NCBI GenBank assembly: GCA_949358305.1
Contig: OX442315.1
Coordinates: forward strand, 3,844,001 to 3,908,000
Reading direction: 5' to 3'
Length of the DNA stretch: 64,000 nucleotides
Source of the DNA: Strigamia acuminata
Lineage: Eukaryota; Arthropoda; Chilopoda; Geophilomorpha; Linotaeniidae
Part shown: piece by piece, positions 1-11,200 of the stretch
Position numbering within the stretch: the first letter of the stretch is position 1
How the letters are laid out: every line of letters begins with the position of its first letter
Notes under the pieces: generated by a model
What the model saw: the letters and a program-made list of their open reading frames with translations, nothing else
Database searches by the model: none
What the model was told of the DNA's origin: nothing
Translations under genes and position numbers: made by a program

Positions 1-366
1 CTTAGGAAGTATCTTTATGCAATACGTCCAGGGGTTTATACACCCATGAAACAATAAAATGTTATGTGGACGTTTTACACACTTTGCATCATACGATGAA
101 CTGCTACAATGCATGAGACTGGCGGGAATGTTTGTCAATCCAACACAAAACAGCAGGTTTAGCAAATTAAATAAACATTTTATTACCAATTATATAAAAT
201 TCATCATTCTAATCACTTTTTACACTGAAATTCATTGAAAATAAACAGAACTACTTTTCCGCATAGTAGAGCACAGTCCACAGTTAGGCGTAATCCGGCT
301 CAACCAATTGGGTATAGGTCAAGTTGAGAGTATAGTTTCAGTCATAAAGTGTATACCAGCTTGTGT
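1..366 (-). pseudogene. Left-edge fragment of DEG/ENaC gene C
   Basis: No complete gene is visible. On the minus strand, about 320-366 continues a degenerate channel exon whose other half lies at 12141-12180, on the far side of LTR element 1. The residues QAG-HF-TET align with the same exon of gene A near 25418-25500. Compared with gene A the reading frame is shifted by a 7-nt length difference just upstream, so this copy is probably not functional. I see no further exon in the A/T-rich 1-300 bp. Confidence 0.4.
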
Positions 367-996
367 TGTGGTGATTCGGCATCACCTGAAGAAGTAATTA
401 GCGACGATTATCATGTTATTAATCCTCGCCACTAGAGCGCGCTAGAAATACCGACTAGACTGACTAGTCTCGTGTTTCTGCGAACCTGCATAATCAGAAG
501 GATTTGCATATGACGTCATTTCCGGCTAATATATAACGCCAACGCTTGACCGGAAATATACTACAGTTACCACATTTCAGCAAGAGCACCATTCACCTCA
601 CCTTTCAGGCCGTTTCACGGATTGATCGAGGACCGGTGCCCGCTGACCATTCAACTGTACAACAGCCACATTTATTTAGCGTAGCCAAACTACGCTAGAA
701 TAAATATCCAAGCGATATTCGTTTAATTCGCACGAGAAAGCGAATTCTCGCGTGTTCGTTATAACACGTGGAAATAACCCTAGACAACAACACAGACCAC
801 GCGTAGGACTAAACAATAGGATCTACCATTGTTTAGCGGCGACTCGTATTCGCAGAAGAATCCGAGGACCATCATTGGAATCACCTTAACCTTTACTGTA
901 TTAGTAAGCGTGTTTAATAAAGCAGTATTATATCTTTTATTGTATTTCCCGAGTACTATTATTTATTATCTTTAACCACAAAGTCGAATCACGACA
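367..996 (+). repeat. 5' LTR of element 1
   Basis: 630 bp, bounded by TG...CA. It contains a palindromic CRE-like TGACGTCA (511-518), a TATA box (530-536) and a polyadenylation signal AATAAA (916-921). Three short stem-loops are visible: GGTGAT/ATCACC at the very start, an 8-bp stem at 677-684/690-697, and a 9-bp stem at 809-817/828-836. Confidence 0.95.
511..570 (+). promoter_or_regulatory. LTR promoter of element 1 (CRE, TATA, Inr-like)
   Basis: TGACGTCA at 511-518 is a CREB/ATF-type site. TATATAA lies at 530-536. An initiator-like ACAGTT lies about 30-35 bp downstream (around 563-568). The R region would then run from about 563 to a little beyond the AATAAA at 916. The same sites recur in the 3' LTR (offset 11144). 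Confidence 0.6.
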
Positions 997-998
997 CG

Positions 999-1016
999 TG
1001 GGGGCCCGTCCGGGAT
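999..1016 (+). other. Primer binding site, tRNA-Pro-like
   Basis: The sequence TGGGGGCCCGTCCGGGAT starts 2 nt after the LTR end. It differs at one position from the well-known tRNA-Pro primer site of murine leukaemia virus. This position and pattern are expected for minus-strand priming. Confidence 0.8.
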
Positions 1017-1090
1017 AGAATTTGCTAACCTTACGACAAAACTTTAAATAATAACCGGGATCTTTCGACCGATCATTATATCGCAAGAAA

Positions 1091-3937
1091 ATGACGAAAA
1101 CTACCGCAGAAGACAGAAAAAGGCGTAACGACGAAAAAGAGAGGAAGGAAACCGAAGAAATCGAACGCCAAAAAGCGGAAGAAGCGAACCACGTGGAACC
1201 AGAAGTCGAGACTAACTCGACTGAAGTTTCAACGGAATCATCAAGTGAAGGCCTTCCCCTTGCAAGACAACTTCCGTTCACGGGAGGCGAATTCGAAGGA
1301 TCAGGAAGCTCTCACGAAGAAAACAGGCTAAATAAATCGTTCGAAAACCCTCGATTCGGATTGAAAAGCCCCAGACCAGTCGAAAAGGATCCCAGTGAAA
1401 TGGACCTAATGACTCTTCTAAATAAAGCGGCAAGTACAGGCGCCGCAATTATCAACGAGGCTACCCGAGCCGACCAAGCGAGAACAGCCGCGTTGGAAAA
1501 GAAGAAAAACGAATTGATGGAAGATTTAGCCAGAGAGCATCGCGAGAAATTAGCTGCCATGGAACGGAGCTTGGCACAAGAACACCAAGCTAAGCAAATG
1601 GCACTGGAGCGCGAGCTGGCTCGAGAATTGCTCGCGAAGCAGAAAAAAATCGAACGAGAGATGGCAAAGGACTACCAGATCCGGCCACCAAGCAACGGGT
1701 TAAGCCAGCATTCGGAGCCAAACTCCGTACAGAGCTCCCCAGAACGGTCTCACACAGCTAAGGAGCTGGTAGCCAAAGCAATAGAAGTAACTCGAGTGGC
1801 CTGCGCACACGGCATCGAGATCGATCAGGACAAGGATCCTTACGCAGAACTAAGCCGAGTAATCGACCTGGTAAATCAGAGGACTGAAAAAAGATCGGCA
1901 GAAAACACGGCCAGACGCGGGGAGAAACGACGTCGGGTCGGAGCGGATCGACAGCAGTCCGAGACCGGCGGCGAAGCAACGTCAGACAGTGAAAGTATCG
2001 ACTCTCAAGCATCTCACGGCAGTATCCGAGTCAACGGACTAGTTAGCATCTTGAACGAATCGGACGAAGTCAAAGGAGAACTATACGAGGCGTTTATACA
2101 GGATAGGAGGAATAATCAGGGCGCGCAATCATGGGCAATAAAAAACTCATTTGCAATGAAAACTGGCCAAACCAGTAATACCAACGCAGGCGACCCTAAC
2201 ACCGAACTAATCAGATGTATAAATCAGAAGAACCAGATACGCAACGAAGCAGGTCGAAATAAACTGGCCATGCCGACGCTCGAGGAGATTAACGCAGTTA
2301 AAAATCACCTCGAAAAGAAGCACGCCGCCGAAGCATATGCTGGAAGAGACTCCTATGTTTTTATCAAAAAAACGAACGAAGGCCTCACGGGGACCCGACT
2401 GGACGATCTGATACCGCCCGGAACAAAGTTGAGCCGAACCTCCGCTCCGGAAAAATCGAACCCCGATAACTCAACGGTAGCGCAAGACCTCACGAATAAT
2501 CCGAACGCCGCGGGATCATCAGGACAAACATCGTTCCAACGCAATCAATTCGGACTGACAGGCAACGGTACGCATTACCCAAGCCTCCCTTCCGACAATC
2601 CACGGTCATCACCGCTGCCTAGTGAGACTGACTCGCTAAGCAACCAACTACGGACGATGAAAGACGAACTCCTTCAAGCCATGGACCAAAAACTTCAACA
2701 GAGCCGTGGCCAAGAGACCGAGGAAGACGATCGAAGCGAAGGATTGTTGAAACGTTACTCCGCGGACCGATGGCTGTATTCTCGCAAGGATAACAACATC
2801 AAGTGGACGACCCTGAGACTAATTAAGTTCGACGGATCCTGGAACGCTGGCAACTTGTTTTTGGACGAAGTCGCCCTGACGATTAATCGTTTAGGAGCGG
2901 AACCCGACGAAATGGTTGCACGCGGAATACCAGAAATGCTGATCAACCGGGCCCGAAACTGGTACGCTGATGTCCAACCCCGAAACTGGGAGGACTTCGT
3001 CATAAAGTTCCACAATCAATATGGCGAGACGAGCCAAGAAATCCAGAAAAGAGTAAGCTCTATGAAGCAAGCTCCCGGGGAAACTCTGAGGGAGTACGTA
3101 CAACGAGCCGACAGCCTGTTCCGTGAAATGGACAAACCATTTGACCAACACGCTCAGAAAGCTCTCTTCGAACAAGGACTAAACGAAACCGCAACCAAAG
3201 TCCTACGAGAAATGAACGCTCCTAAAGGGGATAATTTCAAAGCCATCCTCGCTTTCGTCGAGAAAAAACACACCGAAGTAAATGCTCGGTATAACGAAAA
3301 TCTGACAAAAGAAGAACGAGCTCTAGGAGTGGCTCGGCAGCAACGAATACAGGAACGCAGCATAGACTCCACTAAGCTGCTCCAATCGCGAAATTATCTA
3401 AACGGAAGTATAGAGCCACTCCCCTCAAAGAAAAACCAACAAGCTTCCAACCCGTTACCACCTCCAAATAAGGCCTATCGCACGCAAACTAACGCCGCCG
3501 AGGAAAAGTCGGAAGACGAAATAAGCGAAGATTCTGAGCAATTCTCGGAAAGCGATGAGGTCGACGAAGGTATCAACGAGGTTGTACATGCAAACATGGG
3601 GAAGGAACTGGCGCCCAGCTACCGACCTCAGATGAAGTCCAGAAAATCGGAGAATCACAACCCGAAAACAGAGGCGACTTCTGAGAAGAAAGACTACCCC
3701 AAAAAACCTTTTGTGCGGGAGGGAAAGAAGAAAAGCCCTTGTAATTTCTGCAACGAGGACGGCCACTGGCGTCAGACCTGCCCGAAATTGGCGAAGAAAA
3801 AAGCCGACGACAAGGCCGCAGAGAGAGAAGAGCTAGTGAGATTGCTCGCTAAGGAGCAAGAAAAAGTCTTGAAGGAACTCACCGCCAAATTCGACAGTAT
3901 GTCAAAAAACTGGAACTCGCGGGCGGAACAAAAATAA
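1091..3937 (+). CDS. gag: Gag polyprotein of element 1
   Basis: The ORF encodes 948 aa from the first ATG downstream of the primer site. The N-terminal third is highly charged, with a long predicted helical stretch rich in Lys, Glu, Arg and Ala (about residues 100-200). Residues ~570-720 match the retrotransposon Gag capsid fold, including the W-W-DF and R-Y-A-like landmarks. One CCHC zinc knuckle, C-N-F-C-x4-H-x4-C, lies at about residues 883-896. This protein would assemble the cytoplasmic particle and bind genomic RNA. At 948 aa it is long for a Gypsy Gag. The gene ends 32 nt before the pol ATG, but the pol frame is open back to 3853, overlapping gag by 85 nt and allowing a -1 frameshift. 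Confidence 0.93.
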   Translation: MTKTTAEDRKRRNDEKERKETEEIERQKAEEANHVEPEVETNSTEVSTESSSEGLPLARQLPFTGGEFEGSGSSHEENRLNKSFENPRFGLKSPRPVEKDPSEMDLMTLLNKAASTGAAIINEATRADQARTAALEKKKNELMEDLAREHREKLAAMERSLAQEHQAKQMALERELARELLAKQKKIEREMAKDYQIRPPSNGLSQHSEPNSVQSSPERSHTAKELVAKAIEVTRVACAHGIEIDQDKDPYAELSRVIDLVNQRTEKRSAENTARRGEKRRRVGADRQQSETGGEATSDSESIDSQASHGSIRVNGLVSILNESDEVKGELYEAFIQDRRNNQGAQSWAIKNSFAMKTGQTSNTNAGDPNTELIRCINQKNQIRNEAGRNKLAMPTLEEINAVKNHLEKKHAAEAYAGRDSYVFIKKTNEGLTGTRLDDLIPPGTKLSRTSAPEKSNPDNSTVAQDLTNNPNAAGSSGQTSFQRNQFGLTGNGTHYPSLPSDNPRSSPLPSETDSLSNQLRTMKDELLQAMDQKLQQSRGQETEEDDRSEGLLKRYSADRWLYSRKDNNIKWTTLRLIKFDGSWNAGNLFLDEVALTINRLGAEPDEMVARGIPEMLINRARNWYADVQPRNWEDFVIKFHNQYGETSQEIQKRVSSMKQAPGETLREYVQRADSLFREMDKPFDQHAQKALFEQGLNETATKVLREMNAPKGDNFKAILAFVEKKHTEVNARYNENLTKEERALGVARQQRIQERSIDSTKLLQSRNYLNGSIEPLPSKKNQQASNPLPPPNKAYRTQTNAAEEKSEDEISEDSEQFSESDEVDEGINEVVHANMGKELAPSYRPQMKSRKSENHNPKTEATSEKKDYPKKPFVREGKKKSPCNFCNEDGHWRQTCPKLAKKKADDKAAEREELVRLLAKEQEKVLKELTAKFDSMSKNWNSRAEQK

Positions 3938-3955
3938 TTCCACATCCGCTCGCGA
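3904..3955 (+). promoter_or_regulatory. Predicted -1 ribosomal frameshift signal between gag and pol
   Basis: In the gag zero frame the codons TCA-AAA-AAC create the slippery heptamer A AAA AAC (3904-3910). After a 6-nt spacer, 3917-3927 (TCGCGGGCGGA) can pair with 3945-3955 (TCCGCTCGCGA) in an 11-bp stem with one G-U pair and a 17-nt loop. The gag stop codon lies in the loop. The -1 frame is the pol frame and is open through to pol. Heptamer, spacer and stem all meet the usual requirements. Function is inferred. Confidence 0.8.
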
Positions 3956-3969
3956 TAACTTCAAAAACG

Positions 3970-6900
3970 ATGGACCTTACACTAGTGGAAAAACAAATTA
4001 AAGAAATGAAAAAATTGTTGGAATTTTTCAAGGAAGCTGCCAACGGGGAAGTCACAACTCCAACCAAAAAACGGGAATTTGAAATTAGAGACGAAGACGG
4101 CATAGCCAACGCTTTCATGGCTTTACCGCTTGACCAAGGGGCCAATCCTCTTAAAAAGCGAATACTTCGTTGCAACCTATCAACAGAAGCGAAGAACGTA
4201 CTGGCAAAAATACCGGTCTCTTTCGGCAAAAAGGTGTTAATGGGACTACTCGACTCGGGAGCGGATCAGTCGTTTATCTCCACCGACTTGTTCGAATCAC
4301 TCGAAGAAAAAATACAGAAAAAATTACGGGGAATGAACGAGAATATTCGAGTTCTTACGGCAGCGGGAGAAGTTAGAGCAGTGGGGACGTTATCAACCGA
4401 TTTCGTATGGGAAGGAGGCACGATTAAGCATTTCTTCATCGTGTTACCAACCCGAGACACAATCCTGCTGATAGGAATGGATTTGATGGAACGGATGAAC
4501 ATCCAGCCCAACCCAGTCACACGTTCGTGGAATTACATCGACAACCACGAGGACCCACGACTACCCATAATACCTCCGGAACTCCTAGACAAAGCTAAGG
4601 ACGACGAGGAATGGGGAGGAGGCGAAATTAAAAAGTTCATCCAAGACTATAATTTTAAATCATTTAATACTATCCTCCAGGAGGAGAATTTAATACATAA
4701 TCTGGCAGTAGACGCCAATCTTGGAGAAGAACAAACGAAACTCCTCGAAGAAATGCTCAAGAAGCACTCGAAGAACTTAAATAAGGATCCAGGGAAGACA
4801 AGTTACGTAATGCACGAGATCGAATTGGTTACGGGCAAACCGGTACGAGTGCCTTTTAAGACTATGAATCCCCAGAAGAGACACATCGTAAGAACAATGT
4901 GCAATGAGCTGCTCGAAAAAGGGATCGTGTCGCACGCCATCGGAGAGTATGGAATGAGGATTGTCCTCGTCATGCGACCAGGCTCCGAACCGCGCCTCTG
5001 CATCGATTATAGACCTTTAAACGCCATAACCGTCATTGACCCCATCCAAATGCCATCAATAGAAGCAATTTTACGAGAACTCGCCCCATTTAACTGGGTC
5101 ACGACCATGGACTTGTCCAAGGGTTACTGGCAGGTTGAATTGCGGGAAGAGGATAAGGAGAAAACAGCTTTTTGGGCACCACAGGGTCGACTGATGTTTA
5201 ATGTAATGCCCTTCGGGTTAGTAAACGCACCCGCCACCTTTCAAAAATTAATAGAAAAAGTTCTCGGCGATGCCTTACACAAATACGCATGGGCTTATCT
5301 TGACGACATAGTAATAGTCTCTCAGACCTTTACAGACCACTTGATGCATGTGAATGACGTCATGGAGCGACTCACAAAGGCCGGACTAAACATCCATCCA
5401 GGGAAAAGTAAATTTTGCCGCAAAGAATTGGCATTCCTGGGTTACACAGTCGGAACAGGTGGCCTATCCATCGACCCGAAAAAGACCCAGGCCATTAGCC
5501 AGTTCCCCGCCCCGGAAGATGTAAAAGGAGTCCAACGTTTCATGGGCATGGTGAATTTCTTCAATCGGATGCTCCCAAATTTGGCAGACGTCGCGGCGCC
5601 CATCACAGATCTGTTACGCAATGATAAAGATTTCGAGTGGACGGACCACTGCGAAACATCGTTTAACAAAATAAAACAAATGTTGATCGATGTAAAACGG
5701 ATTCCCCTACCAGATCTTAATCGAGAATTCACTCTTCACACCGACGCCAGTCGAATTGGCCTAGGTGCTGCGTTGCTTCAAAGGCATGACATCGACGGAG
5801 TGGAATTAGAGGTCCCGACGATGTTCATCAGCCGGAAATTACAAGCAGCCGAAAAGAATTATAATGCGACAGAGTTAGAATGTCTAGCCGTTGTCTGGGC
5901 AATCCGAAAATTCAGACCATACCTGGAATTTACCAAGTTCAACGTACAAACCGACCACGAAGCCCTAAAGTGGTTAATGGCGTTGAAGGAACCGTCCGGA
6001 AGAATGGCTCGCTGGCAGCTAGAATTAATGGCTTGTGACTTAATCATTGAATACCGACCCGGAAAATTCAACGTCGTGGCGGACGCCCTCTCACGAGCCC
6101 CAGCTTCCGACCCCGAAGACGAGACCGACTGCGGAGAGGACGACTCACGCCTCTTCTACTGTCCGAACCCCGTTCGAAAATGGGAATTTAAGAAGCTAAA
6201 CGAATTACCCAAGGAGAAACTCGAGTCAGGAGACCAAAATTATTACAATTATTGGCTTCGAGCGTACCAGTCTGTCAAGGACGCTCACCCAAATTACGAG
6301 CTAACGATAGAACCTCGAATCTCCGACAAGTACGTGCGAGCATTCGTCGCCCACGTAAGCAAGGGGACGAATAGCCAGCCGCCCACCAGGGACGAATTAA
6401 TAGCCGCCCAGATGACAGACGACTTCTGTAAAACTTATCGAGACTTCATCACAGATAAAAAATTTCCCGACAGGAATTTCGACGAAATCCAACGCGAAGA
6501 ATTCGAAAGAGAAGCCTCCACGTACTTAATCGAGGATGGACTTCTACTAAAACACCACCCGAATTTCCGCGATGATCTGACGGAGACAGGTACTTCGATG
6601 AAAGTCGTTATACCCAGGAGTCTGCTAACAAGGTTTCTGTGGATGGTCCACGGACACCCACTCGCCGGACATTCTGGAGTGGCCAGAACAATCTACCGTG
6701 CGAACCAACTCTATTTTTGGCCCAAAATGACCCGAGATATTGTTCGTTTCATTCACCACTGCCCCAGATGCCAAGCGTGCAAACCTAGGACGCCCAAGAA
6801 TTACGAAAGAATCTCACTCGGCCCCTTCGCACCCTTCGACTGCTGGAGCGTGGATTTAATGGGCCCAAAACCCACGTCATCCAATAAAAACAAATATATT

Positions 6901-7983
6901 TTAGTAATCATGGATGTCGCGACCGGATGGCCCGAGCTCTTTCCAATGGAGAGACCAACTAAGCAGAAAATCATTCGATGTTTGTACGAAGTGGCGCTTC
7001 ATTTCGGATTCCCTCGGAAACTAATTTCCGATAATGGACCACAGTTTGCGTCAAATTTGTATAAAGACTTCTGTAAAAAATTCGACATCGAGACATCATA
7101 CACATCAACCTATAATCCACGGGCCAATCCCGTCGAAAGGTTAAATCGCGACATAAAATATGCGCTGGCAATTTTCACCGATGTTCACTCCAGCTGGGAC
7201 GAATATCTTCGTGAAATTGCCTTCAGCATCCGCACGACGATCTCGAGGAACCGCAAATTTTCTCCCGCGTTTCTAAACTTCGCTCGGGAACTCAGAGTGC
7301 CCTGGGACCCGCGAATACCGGAGGAAATACTGGAAATCGATCCCGAGAAGCCTCATATTTATGTCGATAGATTGGAGCAAATAATTTCGGCCACTTATCA
7401 ACACATGATGTCTCACATATTCGACATGAGAGATCGTATTAGCATTGCTGGAAAGGATCGGCCCTTCTGCAATTTTAAAGTCAATGACCTCGTCTGGAAA
7501 GACACACATATTCAGTCCAGCGCCGATAAGGGGATCCACGCAGGCCTAGCAGACAAACGCGACGGCCCGTACGTCATACTCGAAGCCCACGGCGGAAACG
7601 CTTTCAAGCTAAAAAGATTGGCAGACAACGTTAATTTTAGATCGATCCACGCCCGAGAATTAACTCCATACTTACCTGAGTTTCCTCAAGAGGCTTGGAC
7701 GGAATATCAGACGAAACCAGCGCAAAATCCAATTATTCGCGACATGTTTTTAGATGAACAAACTGGCCCAACCAATTTAGTTCAAGATGAGTTACACGAA
7801 GCGGCCGACGCCCCGGATGAGATTTCGGAGAGGGAGGAAATAGTCGAAGAATCTCCTAAAAAAGGAAAGCAATCAAACAAAAATAAGACTACAAGAATCC
7901 TCAAACCTGATAAAATATACGGTATGCGTCGACACAAGCCAAACCCGTTCATAAAAGACGGGAAACTCGTCGGAAAACAATAA
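3970..7983 (+). CDS. pol: Pol polyprotein: protease, RT, RNase H, integrase
   Basis: The ORF is 1337 aa from the ATG; as a Gag-Pol fusion it would begin at about 3907 through the -1 frameshift. Domains in order, numbered from the ATG: aspartic protease with DSGAD (~94); reverse transcriptase with catalytic YLDD at 443-446; RNase H beginning HTDAS (~590); integrase zinc finger H-H-C-C (~894-937); integrase core D962, D1021, E1056, which is a perfect D-x34-E second interval; then a C-terminal region with VWKD and a lysine-rich tail. All catalytic residues I looked for are present and there is no internal stop. The polyprotein makes cDNA from the genomic RNA and inserts it in host chromatin. Confidence 0.97.
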   Translation: MDLTLVEKQIKEMKKLLEFFKEAANGEVTTPTKKREFEIRDEDGIANAFMALPLDQGANPLKKRILRCNLSTEAKNVLAKIPVSFGKKVLMGLLDSGADQSFISTDLFESLEEKIQKKLRGMNENIRVLTAAGEVRAVGTLSTDFVWEGGTIKHFFIVLPTRDTILLIGMDLMERMNIQPNPVTRSWNYIDNHEDPRLPIIPPELLDKAKDDEEWGGGEIKKFIQDYNFKSFNTILQEENLIHNLAVDANLGEEQTKLLEEMLKKHSKNLNKDPGKTSYVMHEIELVTGKPVRVPFKTMNPQKRHIVRTMCNELLEKGIVSHAIGEYGMRIVLVMRPGSEPRLCIDYRPLNAITVIDPIQMPSIEAILRELAPFNWVTTMDLSKGYWQVELREEDKEKTAFWAPQGRLMFNVMPFGLVNAPATFQKLIEKVLGDALHKYAWAYLDDIVIVSQTFTDHLMHVNDVMERLTKAGLNIHPGKSKFCRKELAFLGYTVGTGGLSIDPKKTQAISQFPAPEDVKGVQRFMGMVNFFNRMLPNLADVAAPITDLLRNDKDFEWTDHCETSFNKIKQMLIDVKRIPLPDLNREFTLHTDASRIGLGAALLQRHDIDGVELEVPTMFISRKLQAAEKNYNATELECLAVVWAIRKFRPYLEFTKFNVQTDHEALKWLMALKEPSGRMARWQLELMACDLIIEYRPGKFNVVADALSRAPASDPEDETDCGEDDSRLFYCPNPVRKWEFKKLNELPKEKLESGDQNYYNYWLRAYQSVKDAHPNYELTIEPRISDKYVRAFVAHVSKGTNSQPPTRDELIAAQMTDDFCKTYRDFITDKKFPDRNFDEIQREEFEREASTYLIEDGLLLKHHPNFRDDLTETGTSMKVVIPRSLLTRFLWMVHGHPLAGHSGVARTIYRANQLYFWPKMTRDIVRFIHHCPRCQACKPRTPKNYERISLGPFAPFDCWSVDLMGPKPTSSNKNKYILVIMDVATGWPELFPMERPTKQKIIRCLYEVALHFGFPRKLISDNGPQFASNLYKDFCKKFDIETSYTSTYNPRANPVERLNRDIKYALAIFTDVHSSWDEYLREIAFSIRTTISRNRKFSPAFLNFARELRVPWDPRIPEEILEIDPEKPHIYVDRLEQIISATYQHMMSHIFDMRDRISIAGKDRPFCNFKVNDLVWKDTHIQSSADKGIHAGLADKRDGPYVILEAHGGNAFKLKRLADNVNFRSIHARELTPYLPEFPQEAWTEYQTKPAQNPIIRDMFLDEQTGPTNLVQDELHEAADAPDEISEREEIVEESPKKGKQSNKNKTTRILKPDKIYGMRRHKPNPFIKDGKLVGKQ

Positions 7984-8201
7984 GCGACTCCAGCCATTGT
8001 CTCAAACAATCGATAAAAACAACCACAGGGGGGACACCTGTTACGTCCCACAATGCGTCTTAATTGGCCAAACCAATCAAAGACGACATGAGACTAATAG
8101 TTAACCTCTAACCCGACCCACATTTATCACTGTCATCTCCGACTAAGCGACGATCACCTCGAGGCAGCCGTAAATCAAAGTATCAAATTAATTTCCGAAA
8201 A
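7984..8201 (+). other. pol-ORF3 spacer
   Basis: This 218-bp non-coding spacer contains a short GGGGGGACACCTGTTAC stretch. No promoter could be recognised. It would act as the leader of a subgenomic or reinitiated third ORF. Confidence 0.4.
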
Positions 8202-11200
8202 ATGAAAAGAAATGATTGGAAGAAAGAAATTGAACGGGCCGTAAACAACGCTTCCGAGGATGACGATGAAGAACAAGTGGAGTTGTTACAAATAGTCGTA
8301 AACAACGAAGAGGGAAATTGGGACGAACCCAATGAACCCGATGTCCAACCCGACGTAAGTAAAAAATAGAAAAAATTCAATTATCGAGAATCAAAAATAC
8401 GAAATAAGTTCGTGGACTGACCACGAACGAAGAAATAATTTAACTTTAAGTGACGAATCGTCAAAATTAATCAAACACCGAAAGAAAAAGTAACTTCAAG
8501 ACACGTGGTCGAAAAGCACATGGCCGACCATGACGCCATCTTGTGTTAGACGAAAGAATCTCTAGAGAAAAATATGACAAATTAATCAACGATCCTAATA
8601 TATTCATTAATATTCTAATATTTAGGACGGATATCGCACTACGTGGGGACAAATCGACCCGAAAAGAGTTTCCGCAGGCAGCTTATGGCGAGAAGTCATC
8701 CCCATACTGTTCCGACAAGCGCTCGAAGAATCGGTCAACTTTGAACCATGGAAGATTCGCCTATTATTGTCTCGTGCGATCAGCCGCTACTGGTCCAGCC
8801 AGCAAACGTTGATCCACTACATGCCACGCCAATACCAAGCAGCATTACGGGCAGTTATCTCAAGAAACATGGACCCACCAGCGCCAATCCCGAATCCACT
8901 AATCCGAGCCGCCTTCCCCGACAACCAGCGAGGATGGGATGTTTACGAACAGTGGCGCGACGCCGAAACAGATGAAGAAAAACACCAGATTCATATGGCG
9001 TATTACGAAGAAGTGAGACGAACCGCGCATGACGAAGTTTTCGATTATTTGCAGCCGGACGGTTACTCGACCGAGGAAATTAAGATTTGGCTCCAACAAA
9101 TCCAAGACGATCGACCCGACCGCCCAGATTGGAGGCCAAGACACGGTTTTATTTCCTCGCAGCGAGCAATGCACCAATTACACTTTTTAGGTTTCTTTGG
9201 TCGCAAACGCCAGAAGGCCGAGAAACGTCTCTCCAACGAGCACGACGAAGGAGGCTGCTCAGCGAAGAAACAATGCCTGGACAAGCCAAGCACTTCCAGC
9301 AGCGCGCAGAATAAGAAACCCGCGACAAAGAAACGCCTGGCCAAACCAAGCGCTTTCTCTCGCCTAGAAAAAACGGAGGCCCCACAAACATCGCGATTTC
9401 AATCGAGGGACGCCCCGTCAACCAGCCGTAGAAGAGAAAGTGTACGCGAACTCCTCGACCGCCGAGAAGACCAACGCCGACGCGATAGGAACCAAGAAGA
9501 TTGGAACGATTATCGTAGAAATTACTTCAGACGGCGGGAGGAAAACAGAGAATCGTGGAACAGACACCGAGAAGAGTTCCTACGCGAACGTGATGAGAAA
9601 GCCCGACGTGAACGAGAGAACCTCCGTCTACAAGACGAACGAAGAAGAAGAGGATCGGAGAGTCGCACACGTTCGTGGAAAGCGTATCGTGAAGAGGAAA
9701 TACGACAGCGAGATAGGAAACGCTACGAAAACACACGATCAATTCGGGACAGTCCCGAACCAATGAAGATCGACGACGAGGTAATTATCGACGAGGTCCC
9801 CGAGCAGAAGAAGATGTATACTCAGGCGGATCTCCTCGCGGTAGTTATGAAATACCAGCAAATGCAGCCCAAACCAATCTACCGCCCGACTCCCTCGACC
9901 GCCTCGAGTCTAGAGACGGCGCCAAGTGCTTTCATCAAGCCGGAACTCTCGCAGACGAGAAGCGTAACATCCAGCGTCAGCCTCCCAAGCGCCTTTCGCA
10001 AGAAAGTAATAATCGGCGCACCGACACTGAGTTCTGAAGAACAACTCAAACATCGAGAAGCTCGCTTTGGACCAGCCAAAGTCGAACCTCTCCCAACGAT
10101 CCCCGAAGCTTCAACTTCAACGAGAACTCCAATTGTTTGGGACAAGCCCGAACCGGAAAAATCAAGACGTCTGGTCAGATCTGTGCCTCAGCCAACGACA
10201 TCCGCGGGACCCAATCCAATGTTGCCAGCCCCAGCAGTCATCCAAGCCTCGACTCCAATCAACCCGTCGGAGGTAACGCTGCAACAATTTCTGGACGTCA
10301 CAACCGTGGAGCAGGCCAGAGCACTGTTGTGCGAAATGGATTCGTACCAACAAAACGTGATCCAGAACGTCATCTCGAATCTTCAGCGGATCTCGATTGA
10401 ATACACGCAGAACAGGAATCGGGATCATCCAAATTGGAATACGAGGATCGTGGTCGCCATTACCGACTTGATGTCGATTTTACTGGCCGCCGCCACCTTC
10501 CGAAACGCACGTGTCGCCGTAGCAGCCTGGATCGTAGTGGCCCACGAGGGTTTCCAAGTCCCGCCGGCTCTCGTAGACAGCTGGACACGCCTAGTGCCCT
10601 CCACGGCAATAATTCGAGCCCAAATGGTGGCCCAGGACCCGGATCCAGAGGCCTCCTACCAAAACGTTCGAGCGATCGTTCAACATCCGCTCCCGTCATC
10701 TTCGGTGACCACACCAGTCGTGGAGACTCCGGCCCCCAGGGATCCGACGCCTCCTCCTCCGCCTCCGCCGAAGGAAAATAGACCTTCCGAGCCACTGGCC
10801 GAACCAGTCTCGCTCAAAAAGAAGGGAACAAAAGGAAAGTTGCTCCGCCCAAAATCGAACATGAAGGTTTCCAAGACGGCAGAACCTCAGATCGCCGCCA
10901 GACTCCGGATGTACTTCCCGGGGTTGTCCTTGACGAAGGACACTGAAACAAAATTACTCCAGACCCCAGACCGTGGCTATTCTCTTTACGTCTGGATGAA
11001 GGATGCTATTGAAGCCGGAGCCGGAGACGATCGCTTCATCCAACATCAACGGCTCCTCCGAGCGCATCGCGCGCCAACCAGCATCGCCGAAGCCCAAAGA
11101 ATCCACCACACCAATCAAGGTATGTCGGCCTTCCTGCCACCGATTTGGGCCCACGAACGAACGGGAAATCCGCTGGAGGCACCGGGACACCTGCGTTTCT

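Noticed and set aside
8543-8812. 89-codon ORF just upstream of ORF3
   Set aside because: Different frame from ORF3 and spans the predicted splice acceptor at 8625; explained by the intron model.
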